DNA of 64,000 bases, taken from positions 1 to 64,000 of the forward strand of contig NZ_QUCY01000010.1 of the NCBI RefSeq assembly GCF_003474385.1. The letters are read 5' to 3'. Numbering within the stretch: position 1 is the first letter of the stretch; each line of letters begins with the position of its first letter. The translations under genes and the position numbers were made by a program. The notes under the pieces were generated by a model. The model was not told the DNA's origin. It searched no databases and worked only from the letters and a program-made list of their open reading frames with translations. Below are positions 24,934 to 33,229 of the stretch, in pieces. Source of the DNA: Senegalimassilia sp003474385 (GTDB lineage: Bacteria; Actinomycetota; Coriobacteriia; Coriobacteriales; Eggerthellaceae).

Positions 24934-25896
24934 CTACCCGCGCGCCGCGTTGGCATCGGCGGCCTGCTGGAGGTTGCGCGCACCGACGGCCTGCGCTTGC
25001 GCCATCAGCTCATCGATGACCTCCTGCGCGGTCTTGCGCTCATGCACAAGGGCGGCAACCTGGCCCGCCATCATGGAGCCGTTGTCCACATCGCCCTCCA
25101 CGGCGCGGCGAAGGCTGCCCACGTACATGGCCTCGAGCTCGTCGCCGTTCTTGGTCAGATCGGCCTCCAACTTGCGCACGTTGCGAGAGAACTTGTTCTT
25201 CAAGCAGCGAACAGGATGGCCGCTGCCGCGGCCCGTGACGATGGTGTCGGAGTCCTTAGCGGCCAAAACACGCTCTTTATATGCATCGGAAACGGTGCAT
25301 TCCTCAACGGTAAGAAAGCGCGTGCCCATCTGCACGCCCTCGGCGCCCAGCGCGAACGCGGCCGCCACACCACGCCCATCGGCGATGCCGCCTGCGGCGA
25401 TGACGGGGATGGAAACGGTGTCGCACACCGCAGGGACCAGGGCCATGGTGGTAAGCTCGCCCACGTGCCCGCCGCTTTCGGTGCCCTCGGCAACGACGGC
25501 GTCGGCGCCCAAGCGCTCCATACGCTTGGCGAGCGCGGTGGTGGCGACGACGGGGATGACCTTGATGCCGGCCTCTTTCCACATATCCATATAGTTGGCA
25601 GGGCTGCCGGCGCCGGTGGTGATCACATCGATCTTCAGATCGACGAGGAGCCGGGCAAGCTCGGCGGCGTTGGGGTCCATGAGCATGACGTTGGCTCCGA
25701 TGGGGTTGTCGGTGATCTTGCGAGCAGCCGCCACCTGCTGTTCCACCCATTCAAGCGGGGCGCCTCCGCAGGCGATGATGCCCAGGCCGCCGGCCGCGCT
25801 AACGGCGCCGGCCAAGCTGGCATCGGCGATGCGCGCCATGGCGCCCTGGATAATGGGCGCTTCAATGCCCAAAAGCTCGGTGATGCGGGTATTCAT
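24934..25896 (-). CDS. fabK: Enoyl-ACP reductase II (FMN-dependent)
   Basis: 320 aa. It performs the last reduction of each elongation cycle with FMN, replacing FabI. Signatures: TELLGIEAPIIQGAMARIAD, AAGGLGIIACGGAP, the VVAEGTESGGHVGELTT block with the catalytic-site His, VIAAGGIADGRGVAAAFALGAEGVQMGTRF (FMN phosphate), and KERV..AKDSDT. ATG 25896 has AGGA at 9 nt; ATG 25902 (two codons longer) is possible. It is the first gene of fabK-fabD-fabG-fabF-fabZ-accDA. FabK is not inhibited by triclosan, as known for the family. Confidence 0.95.
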   Translation of the reverse strand: MNTRITELLGIEAPIIQGAMARIADASLAGAVSAAGGLGIIACGGAPLEWVEQQVAAARKITDNPIGANVMLMDPNAAELARLLVDLKIDVITTGAGSPANYMDMWKEAGIKVIPVVATTALAKRMERLGADAVVAEGTESGGHVGELTTMALVPAVCDTVSIPVIAAGGIADGRGVAAAFALGAEGVQMGTRFLTVEECTVSDAYKERVLAAKDSDTIVTGRGSGHPVRCLKNKFSRNVRKLEADLTKNGDELEAMYVGSLRRAVEGDVDNGSMMAGQVAALVHERKTAQEVIDELMAQAQAVGARNLQQAADANAARG

Positions 25897-25973
25897 ATAC
25901 ATAGATCCTATTCACGAAATATTACTTCGAACACGCCCGATAAGGCGGGAACCGCGTACCTGAAAATGGTAGT

Positions 25974-26002
25974 GCAAACGGTAGGGTTTTCAAGGCAAAC
26001 GG
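25974..26002 (-). promoter_or_regulatory. Direct repeats upstream of fabK, possible operator
   Basis: CCGTTTGC (minus strand) occurs twice, at 25974-25981 and 25995-26002. The copies are exactly 21 bp apart, two helix turns, about 80-105 bp before fabK. Confidence 0.4.
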
Positions 26003-26030
26003 AATCCCGTTCACGTTTTCTTCGGTCGGA

Positions 26031-26063
26031 AAAATAAAGCCCCACGCCTGTGACGTGGGGCTT
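26031..26063 (-). terminator. Terminator after rnr
   Basis: 10-bp stem AAGCCCCACG/CGTGGGGCTT, followed on the minus strand by TTTATTTTT. It separates rnr from the fab operon. Confidence 0.88.
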
Positions 26064-26116
26064 CGCAATCAACATAGTTCACTTGCGCAGCATTTCAACC
26101 CGTGACTTGAACTTGT

Positions 26117-28168
26117 TCATGCAAGGCGGAAGTCAAGGCGGCCGGCCCGGGCGTCCGCAGCCTCAAGAACCACATCCACCCGCTGGCCCAGCCGGAACAC
26201 GCGTCCGCTGTCCTGGCCGACCAGCATGCAGCCAGCCGAATCGAGGGCGAAGTATTCGCCGCCCAAATGCCTGGCCGCCACCAGCCCTTCCGCGGTGTTG
26301 TCAAGCTTCACGTACATGCCGTAAGCAGCGACTCCGGACACCACCGCCGTGAAGCCCTGACCGATGAAACGGGCCATGTACTCGGCAAGCTTGAGCTCCT
26401 GCGATTTGCGTGCCGCCTTCTCAGCGACGCGCTCCATATCCGAGGAGTGCTCGGCGATCCAAGGCAGCGCGGCAACCTCCTGCTCGAAACGCTGCGGGCG
26501 ACGCCTGAGCTGCGCGCGCAGCATACGATGCACCACAAGATCGGGGTATCGGCGAATAGGGCTGGTGAAATGCGCATACGCCGCGCTTGCCAGACCGTAA
26601 TGCCCTTCGCACTCGGGCTTGTAACAGGCGCACTTCATGGCGCGCAGCACAAGCGTCTGCACAAGATCGGCCTCAAGGCGCCCTTGGCTTTCCGAGAGCA
26701 CCTGCTGCACGGCATGCGCATCGCCGGCCACGAAACGCTCAGGGCTGATACGATCGAACCAGCTGAACTCGGAGAGTACGGGGAGCAGCGCGGCAAGGCT
26801 GTCCGGCGAGGGCTTTTCATGCACGCGGTACAAGGCAGGGAAATCGCGCTCGCTCAAATGCGCCGCCACCACCTCGTTGGCTAAGATCATAGCCTCCTCG
26901 ACCAGGCTGGTGGCCTGGTTCTTCACACGAAGGTCCACCCCGCAGGGCTTGCCCGATCCGTCGAGGATCACGCGGGCCTCGGGGAACTCGAAATCAAGGC
27001 CGCCGGCAGCTTGTCGGTACGCGATGCGCGCCTGGGCGAAATCGCTCAGGCTTTCAACGCGCTGCATGATGGCATCATCGATGCCATCACCTGTCGCGCA
27101 GCCTTTCAAGCCGTCAAGCGTACCGGAAGCGCCAAGCGGCGCGCCCTGCAACGCATCGAGGACCTGGTCGTACGTCAGACGAGCACACGAGCGCATGAGC
27201 GCCGGGTACAGATCGTAGCCGACGGGCCTCCAGTCCTCGTCAAGATACACATCGCACGTCATGCACCTGCGAGTTTCGCCGGGATTGAGCGAGCACAGCC
27301 CGTTGGAAAGCTGTTCGGGAAGCATAGGGATGACGCGATCGACCAGGTACACGCTGGTGGCACGGCGGCGAGCATCAAGGTCGAGCGAGCTGTTCCATTC
27401 CACATAATGCGACACATCGGCGATATGGACGCCCAAACGCCATACGGCGCCATGCTTGCGGAAGTCCTCCGCCGGCTCCAAGGAAAGCGCATCGTCGAAA
27501 TCCCGGGCATCGGCAGGGTCGATGGTGAACACCATGCGATCGCGGATATCGCGATACCCCGCCGCAAGAGCGCCCACTTCATCGAGAACCGCCGCATCGG
27601 CTTGNNNNNNNNNNAGAACCGCCGCATCGGCTTGCGCCAAAGCTCCTTCCGAAAACACGGTTTCAAGCTTGGCGCGAGCGATGATGGATTCAACGGAAAC
27701 AGTTGCCTCGTCAGCCATGCCGAGCACTTCTTCGATAACGCCGCACGCGGCCTCGTGTCGAGACGGATATGCCGTCATGCGAACGCGCACAAGCGCTCTA
27801 TCCGGGATATCCGGCGAATCGGCGCGCATGGTGAAAATGTCATAGGGGATATTATGATCCTCGGGCACCACCACGCCGAAAGGCTCGGCAACCTCATAGC
27901 GCCCCACCACGGTATCGTGCGCGCGGTCGATGACGCGCAGCACGCGCGCCGCCGGCCGATCGGCATGCGCGCCGCCGGACGCGCCGCGCGCGGGAAGCGG
28001 TGCCACTTCCACCAGGTCGCCGTCGAAAGCCCCCGCCATCTTCGATTCCGGGATGAAGTATTCCCCTTCTGCCGTCCGTACAAAACCGAACGATCCCGCA
28101 TGAACCACCAGAATGCCGTGAGGATTGGGGCGCGGACGGCGACGCGTGTGCTTGCGCGTGCGCCCCAT
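26117..28168 (-). CDS. rnr: Ribonuclease R (gene contains an assembly gap)
   Basis: Processive 3'-5' exoribonuclease of the RNB family that degrades structured RNA. The RNB catalytic motif IDPADARDFDDALSLE is near residue 210, RYPDLVVHRMLRAQL near 520, and a C-terminal S1 domain (GMYVKLDNTAEGLVAARHL) ends the protein. The listed frame holds ten N at 27605-27614 with the same 20 bp on each side. Removing one copy plus the N run takes out exactly 10 codons, so the true protein is about 673 aa. It abuts the S41 protease gene (0 bp). In many bacteria RNase R also helps SmpB-tmRNA; ssrA is elsewhere in this window. Confidence 0.93.
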   Translation of the reverse strand: MGRTRKHTRRRPRPNPHGILVVHAGSFGFVRTAEGEYFIPESKMAGAFDGDLVEVAPLPARGASGGAHADRPAARVLRVIDRAHDTVVGRYEVAEPFGVVVPEDHNIPYDIFTMRADSPDIPDRALVRVRMTAYPSRHEAACGVIEEVLGMADEATVSVESIIARAKLETVFSEGALAQADAAVXXXXQADAAVLDEVGALAAGYRDIRDRMVFTIDPADARDFDDALSLEPAEDFRKHGAVWRLGVHIADVSHYVEWNSSLDLDARRRATSVYLVDRVIPMLPEQLSNGLCSLNPGETRRCMTCDVYLDEDWRPVGYDLYPALMRSCARLTYDQVLDALQGAPLGASGTLDGLKGCATGDGIDDAIMQRVESLSDFAQARIAYRQAAGGLDFEFPEARVILDGSGKPCGVDLRVKNQATSLVEEAMILANEVVAAHLSERDFPALYRVHEKPSPDSLAALLPVLSEFSWFDRISPERFVAGDAHAVQQVLSESQGRLEADLVQTLVLRAMKCACYKPECEGHYGLASAAYAHFTSPIRRYPDLVVHRMLRAQLRRRPQRFEQEVAALPWIAEHSSDMERVAEKAARKSQELKLAEYMARFIGQGFTAVVSGVAAYGMYVKLDNTAEGLVAARHLGGEYFALDSAGCMLVGQDSGRVFRLGQRVDVVLEAADARAGRLDFRLA
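27585..27634. other. Assembly gap (10 N) with duplicated flanks
   Basis: 27585-27604 and 27615-27634 are identical 20-mers around ten N. This is a scaffold join that was not collapsed. Confidence 0.95.
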
Positions 28169-29458
28169 CTACTCACGCACCATGGATTGCGCGGTTTCCA
28201 TGGCCAACGACTTTTGATTGTCGTCATCGTCGGAACGGCCGATGGAGATGTCGGGGTTGATGCCCAGCCCATCGATGTCATGATCGAGCGGGCTTTTGTA
28301 GTACGCGGCCGTATAGCGCAGCGCACCGCCGAACGTGAGCTCATGGGTGACCTGCACCGAGCCCTTGCCAAGCGTAGTGGTGCCCACGATGGTAGCTCGT
28401 TCGTTATCCTTCAACGACGCGGCAATGACCTCGGCCGAAGACGAGGTGTTGCCGTTAACGAGCACCACCAGCGGCTTGTCGGTAAGCACATCGCCCGTGG
28501 CGTTTTTCGTGGTCTCGTCCGAGCTCTTCGTGGTGATGCGCACAATGGTGCCGCTTTTGATGAAATAGCTGGAGATGTCAACGGCCTGCGTGAGGTATCC
28601 GCCGGGATTGTCGCGCAGGTCCAGGACATAGGATTGCGCCCCCCTTGCATCCAGATCGACGATGGCCTGCCGCACGAGCTGGGCGGAATTCTGCGTGATT
28701 TGCTTCAGCTGGATATAGCCGACGTTGTTCGTGAGCTCGGTGGCGACGTTTTTGACCGTTTGGTCCGTGACGGTGAGCGTGGTGGTGAACTCGGTGCCTT
28801 TGATGTCGTCAAGCGAAGAGCCGCGTCTCCAGGTGATGACCACCTGAGAGCCCTGATCGCGCTTGATGGCCTGCGTGACCTCGGATGCGGACCAAGCGTG
28901 GCTGCGGTCGCCATCAATGGAAACCACCACGTCATTGGTTCGCACGTCGGCCATCTGCGCCGGCGATCCCTCGAACACGTCGACCGCGTAGGCGCTGCCG
29001 TTGTATTCGTTGAACAGCACGCCGATGCCGCCGCCGTTGTCGGAGGCGTCGGAGGTAGACGAGGAAGCAGCGAAGCGGCTTGCATCGTAATAGCGCAGAT
29101 ACGGGTCCTGAGTGGACACGGCGAACGCATCGAGCATCTTAGTGGTGGCGGTGTCTAGATCATAGGAATCAAGGCTGTCCTTGTTCACGATGGTCTCCAC
29201 CTCGCCCACACGAGCCGAAAGCGAGTTATAGGTTTGCTGCGTTTGCGCAGCCTTCGCCTTCGCGTCCTGGGTGCCCGTGAGCTGCGAAAGGCCCAGCGCA
29301 TCGAGCAGCTCCATGTCTCCGCGAACGGCGAAGCCGCCGACAAATGCGGCGGCTACGACGATGATCAAGCTAAATAGCTTCGCGAGCTTTATGTTGCGGG
29401 CCCGCGCCTTGCGCGCGGACGCCGCCATGTTGGCAAGTTTATCGGTATGCCTTGGCAT
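28169..29458 (-). CDS. S41-family C-terminal processing protease (CtpA-like)
   Basis: 429 aa. An N-terminal basic stretch is followed by a membrane helix (KLFSLIIVVAAAFVGGFAV, near 26-45), then a PDZ domain (GIGVLFNEYNGSAYAVDVFEGSPA and onward) and a tail-specific protease domain. The catalytic Ser is in VNGNTSSSAEVIAASL and the Lys in TTTLGKGSVQ. It acts outside the membrane, cutting C-termini of exported proteins; in other bacteria, such enzymes activate or regulate peptidoglycan hydrolases. It lies directly downstream of ftsEX, which also controls cell-wall hydrolases, as in many Gram-positive genomes, supporting a joint role. Confidence 0.95.
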   Translation of the reverse strand: MPRHTDKLANMAASARKARARNIKLAKLFSLIIVVAAAFVGGFAVRGDMELLDALGLSQLTGTQDAKAKAAQTQQTYNSLSARVGEVETIVNKDSLDSYDLDTATTKMLDAFAVSTQDPYLRYYDASRFAASSSTSDASDNGGGIGVLFNEYNGSAYAVDVFEGSPAQMADVRTNDVVVSIDGDRSHAWSASEVTQAIKRDQGSQVVITWRRGSSLDDIKGTEFTTTLTVTDQTVKNVATELTNNVGYIQLKQITQNSAQLVRQAIVDLDARGAQSYVLDLRDNPGGYLTQAVDISSYFIKSGTIVRITTKSSDETTKNATGDVLTDKPLVVLVNGNTSSSAEVIAASLKDNERATIVGTTTLGKGSVQVTHELTFGGALRYTAAYYKSPLDHDIDGLGINPDISIGRSDDDDNQKSLAMETAQSMVRE

Positions 29459-29474
29459 GCATGCTCCTCAAGCG

Positions 29475-30383
29475 CTACACCTTCAGATAACGACGCATAG
29501 CGAATGCCGAGCCGATCAAGCCGATGACCAGGCCGAACACCGCAAGCATCACATAGAACATAGCGAACGTGCCAGCGGAAAGGTCGATGGGCAGCCACGT
29601 CAGCGCATCCTGCAGCTTAGGCAGGGCCACATTGCGCAGGACCTCGAGGGTGCCGATGGCAAGCGCAGCGCCGACGATAGCGTGCAGCGCGCCCTCCATG
29701 AGGAACGGCCCTCGAATGAACCCGTTGGAAGCGCCCACCAAGCGCATGATGGCGATCTCCTTGCGGCGAGCCAAAATGGCCAAGCGGATGGTGTTGTTGA
29801 TGAACACCAGCGCGATGAAGATGAGCAGGCCCACAAGCGCCACGCCGATAACGCGCACATAGCTGGTCAGCTGGAACAGGCGGTCGACCGTCTTTTCGCC
29901 GTAACGCAGCGAATCGGAGGGGTCGGAGGGGTTGTCGCAGATCTTCTGGAACGTCTTGTTCGCCTCGATCTGGGAGGCAACGTCCTCGACCATCTTCGGG
30001 TCGGACAACTCTACGTCGATGGAAGCTGGCAGCGGGTTCTGCCCGTCAAGCGACTCGGCGATATCAGAGCTGGAAGACGACTTGAAGTTCTCCAGCGCCT
30101 GCTCCTTATCGGTGTAGCTGACGTTGGCGACCGAGGACATGGATTTGATGTCGGATTGCAGCGACTGCACATCCGAGCTGGATGCGCTATCGGCGATCCA
30201 GACCGTGATGTTTACTTCCTGCTCCACGGACTTCACCACATTGTTGACCACTGAACCGCCCACCAAGAAGATGCCGATGATGAGCAACGACAGGAAGATG
30301 GTGACGATGGAGCCGAGCGCAGTGGAAAGGTTGCGCGTGAAGCCGGTCAGCGACTCTTTGAGGAAATAGAAGAAACTAGACAT
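29475..30383 (-). CDS. ftsX: Cell-division ABC-type permease FtsX
   Basis: 302 aa with four membrane helices: one near residues 22-44, an extracytoplasmic domain of about 110 aa (VEQEVNITVWIADSASSSD and onward), then helices near 175-197, 222-242 and 270-292. FtsX relays ATP hydrolysis by FtsE to peptidoglycan hydrolases at the division site. The start overlaps the end of ftsE by 8 bp, so translation is coupled. The S41 protease gene follows after 16 bp. Confidence 0.96.
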   Translation of the reverse strand: MSSFFYFLKESLTGFTRNLSTALGSIVTIFLSLLIIGIFLVGGSVVNNVVKSVEQEVNITVWIADSASSSDVQSLQSDIKSMSSVANVSYTDKEQALENFKSSSSSDIAESLDGQNPLPASIDVELSDPKMVEDVASQIEANKTFQKICDNPSDPSDSLRYGEKTVDRLFQLTSYVRVIGVALVGLLIFIALVFINNTIRLAILARRKEIAIMRLVGASNGFIRGPFLMEGALHAIVGAALAIGTLEVLRNVALPKLQDALTWLPIDLSAGTFAMFYVMLAVFGLVIGLIGSAFAMRRYLKV

Positions 30384-31230
30384 CGAAACCGTACACCCCT
30401 CGATCTTGGTCGCGCGTCAGGTTGCCGCGGTCGAGCGCGATAACGCGGCGACGCATGTTATCCACCATCTCGCGGTCATGGGTTGCCACGACCACCGTGG
30501 TGCCGGTGCGGTTGATGCGCTCGAGCAGGTCCATGATGCCGCGCGAGGTTTGCGGGTCAAGGTTTCCCGTGGGCTCGTCGCAGATAAGGATGGGAGGACG
30601 GTTCACGATGGCGCGCGCGATGGACACGCGCTGCTGCTCACCGCCGGAAAGCTGATCCGGGCGCTTGTTGAGCTTGTCCTGCAGACCGACCAGACGCAGA
30701 ACCTCGGGGACCTGCGTTTTGATGACATGACGGGACTTGCCGATTACCTCGAGCGCGAACGCCACGTTCTCGAACACCGTTTTGTTCGGAAGCAGCTTGA
30801 AGTCCTGGAAAACGCAGCCGATGTTGCGGCGCAGATACGGCACGCGCCAGTTGCGCATGTTCGCAAGATCCTCATCGGCGATGTAGATATGGCCCTGCGT
30901 GGGCTTGACCTCGCGGATGAGCATGCGGATGAAGGTGGTTTTGCCGGAACCGGAATGACCGACCAAGAACACGAACTCGCCGGCGAAGATCTGCAGGGAG
31001 ACGTCGTTGAGGGCGGGCTTGTTAGGCTGAGCCGGGTACACCTTGGTCACATGGTCGAACGTGATGACGGGCGTACCCGACTGCTGCGGGGTATCTTCGA
31101 TCTCAAGCGTCGGAAGCGACGCGGACAGCTGCGATGTCACCTGTCGCGGCGGCGCAGCATGGGCGCCTGCACGCCTTTGCGGGCGCACGGGAGCCGCATG
31201 GCTCATATCGTTCGTCACAGTTTGCTCCAT
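30376..31230 (-). CDS. ftsE: Cell-division ATP-binding protein FtsE, with N-terminal extension
   Basis: 284 aa. The ABC core starts near residue 55 (VITFDHVTKVYPAQPNKPAL). Walker A is GHSGSGKTTFIRML, the signature LSGGEQQRVSIARAIVNRPP, and Walker B LICDEPTGNLD, followed by ATHDREMVD. Most FtsE proteins have about 220-230 aa. The first 50 residues here are rich in Ala, Pro, Gln and Arg and have no known domain. No good ribosome site precedes ATG 31230; an internal ATG 8 codons in would also leave an extension. Confidence 0.95.
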   Translation of the reverse strand: MEQTVTNDMSHAAPVRPQRRAGAHAAPPRQVTSQLSASLPTLEIEDTPQQSGTPVITFDHVTKVYPAQPNKPALNDVSLQIFAGEFVFLVGHSGSGKTTFIRMLIREVKPTQGHIYIADEDLANMRNWRVPYLRRNIGCVFQDFKLLPNKTVFENVAFALEVIGKSRHVIKTQVPEVLRLVGLQDKLNKRPDQLSGGEQQRVSIARAIVNRPPILICDEPTGNLDPQTSRGIMDLLERINRTGTTVVVATHDREMVDNMRRRVIALDRGNLTRDQDRGVYGFDV

Positions 31231-31274
31231 TCATGTAGTGATGTACTGAGACGAAGACGATTCTATCAGATGCC

Positions 31275-32240
31275 CTACTTGAGCGTGAGGCTTTTCACAG
31301 CTTTGACAATCGCCTTGGAGTCCAAGCCGAAGTACGCCATAAGCTCCTCGAACTCGCCGGATTTGCCGAAACGGTCGTCCATGCCCACGAAGCGCATGGG
31401 CACCGGGCACTCCTCGGCAAGCGCACGCGACACGGCCGTGCCCAGGCCGCCGTGGATGCTGTGCTCCTCTGCGACGACCACGCGGCCGGTCTTGCGAGCG
31501 GACGCCACGATGGTGGCGCGATCGAGGGGCTTGACGGAGAAGGCGTCGATGACCTCGGCGGACACACCCTCGGCGGCAAGCTCGTCGGCGGCGGCCAAGG
31601 CCTGCTCAACCTCAACGCCGCAGGCCACGATGGTGACATCGGAGCCCTCGCGCAGCGTGTAGGCGCGGCCGAGCTCGAGCTCTACGCCGTCGGCGTACAC
31701 GGCCGGAACGCTGGCGCGGCCCATGCGCACATACACCGGGCCCGGCGTTTCGGCGGCCAGGCGAATGGCGGCGACTGCTGCGGCGTAGTCGGCCGGCACG
31801 AGCACGCGCATGTGCGGAAGACCTGCCATAAGCGAGATATCCTCGAGCATCTGGTGGCTGCCGCCGTCAGGACCCACGGACACGCCGGCGTGCGTAGGGG
31901 CGATCTTGACGTTCAGATCGGAATAGCACACGGTGTTGCGGATCTGATCATAGGCACGACCGGTGCCGAACACGGCGAAGCTGCCGGTGAACGCGATGTT
32001 GCCGGTGGTCGCAAGACCTGCCGCCACGTCGACCATGTTCTGCTCGGCGATGCCGCAGTTGAACAGACGGTCGGCGTAGCCGGCCTTCGCGAACTTGGCC
32101 GTGGTGGTGGAGCCGGTCAGGTCGGCATCGACGGCGACGACGGGCACGCCTTCGCCGGCGAGCTCCGCCAGCGTTACGCCGTAAGCCGCGCGCGTGGCGC
32201 GCTTGACCTGGGACTGTTCTGCGTTTGCAAGCGTAACCAT
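31275..32240 (-). CDS. tktB: Transketolase, C-terminal subunit
   Basis: 321 aa. It holds the pyrimidine-binding and C-terminal domains of transketolase: RAAYGVTLAEL, FNCGIAEQNMVDVAAGLA, HAGVSVGPDGGSHQMLEDI, and a transketolase C-terminal fold with EEHSIHGGLGTAV. With the upstream gene it forms a two-gene transketolase, common in anaerobes and archaea. It moves two-carbon units between sugar phosphates (pentose phosphate pathway) using thiamine diphosphate. 3 bp separate it from the N-terminal subunit gene. Confidence 0.94.
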   Translation of the reverse strand: MVTLANAEQSQVKRATRAAYGVTLAELAGEGVPVVAVDADLTGSTTTAKFAKAGYADRLFNCGIAEQNMVDVAAGLATTGNIAFTGSFAVFGTGRAYDQIRNTVCYSDLNVKIAPTHAGVSVGPDGGSHQMLEDISLMAGLPHMRVLVPADYAAAVAAIRLAAETPGPVYVRMGRASVPAVYADGVELELGRAYTLREGSDVTIVACGVEVEQALAAADELAAEGVSAEVIDAFSVKPLDRATIVASARKTGRVVVAEEHSIHGGLGTAVSRALAEECPVPMRFVGMDDRFGKSGEFEELMAYFGLDSKAIVKAVKSLTLK

Positions 32241-32243
32241 CGC

Positions 32244-33071
32244 TTATGCCTCCTTACGTGCGGCCTCGAGCTCGACCACAGCCTGCTCGGTCTGCTCGGC
32301 ATTGGGCGCCTTGCCGTGCCAACCAGCCTGGTTTTCCATGAACGACACGCCGCGGCCCTTGATGGTGTTGGCCACGAGAACATGCGGGCGGCCGTCGGCG
32401 GCGCACTTGGCGGCGTTGAGAGCCTTGATGAGCGCGTCGATGTCGTGGCCGTCAACCTGGCTTGCCTCCCAGCCGAACGCGGAGAACTTGGCGCACATGT
32501 CGCCGGGGTCGCACACATCGGCGGTGTCGCCGTCGATCTGCAGATGGTTGCGGTCGACGATGGCCACAAGGTTGTCCAGGTTCTCATGGGCGGCCCACAT
32601 GGCGGCCTCCCAAACCTGGCCCTCCTCGCACTCGCCGTCGCCGAGCAGGCAGAACACACGCTGGGGCTTGCCCGCCAGCTTCAGGCCGGCGGCCATTCCG
32701 GCGGCGATGGACAGGCCCTGGCCGAGAGAACCGGTGGAAACCTCGACGCCCGGGCACAGGTTGCAGTCGGGATGGCCCTGCAGGCGCGTGCCCAGCTTAC
32801 GCAGCGTCTTGAGCTCCTCGCGCGGGAAATAGCCGGCATGCGCGAGCGCCGCATAGAGCGCGGGCGCCGCATGACCCTTCGCCAGAACGAACCGGTCGCG
32901 GTCCTCCCACTTCGGCTGCTCCGGATCATAATCCATCACGCCGCCGAAATACAGCGCGGTGAGGATGTCGGTGCACGAAAGCGAGCCGCCGGGATGTCCG
33001 CTTCCCGCCTCGGCGATCATGCGCACGATGTCGATGCGCATATCGCATGCCCGCTGCTCAAGCTCGGTCAT
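32244..33071 (-). CDS. tktA: Transketolase, N-terminal subunit
   Basis: 275 aa, the thiamine-diphosphate-binding half. Signatures: AGSGHPGGSLSCTDILTALY, the ThDP/Mg motif LLGDGECEEGQVWEAAMWA (GDG...E), and IVDRNHLQIDGDT. The start at 33071 is chosen because AAAGGA lies 7 nt upstream and it begins MTELEQRACDMR; the upstream in-frame extension has no site. It works only with the C-terminal subunit encoded next to it. Confidence 0.94.
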   Translation of the reverse strand: MTELEQRACDMRIDIVRMIAEAGSGHPGGSLSCTDILTALYFGGVMDYDPEQPKWEDRDRFVLAKGHAAPALYAALAHAGYFPREELKTLRKLGTRLQGHPDCNLCPGVEVSTGSLGQGLSIAAGMAAGLKLAGKPQRVFCLLGDGECEEGQVWEAAMWAAHENLDNLVAIVDRNHLQIDGDTADVCDPGDMCAKFSAFGWEASQVDGHDIDALIKALNAAKCAADGRPHVLVANTIKGRGVSFMENQAGWHGKAPNAEQTEQAVVELEAARKEA

Positions 33072-33229
33072 TGCTTGTCCTTTCGTCGTTTTGACGCTTT
33101 CACTATCAACAGGGAACGCAGCTTCCCGCATCCCGCTATCGCTATACCATGGCTCCCCTATCGGCGGCGTTGCGCCGGTAAGAGGACGGTGCTCCAAGCC
33201 GCTTCATGCGTCCGCAAGCACGTTAAGAG

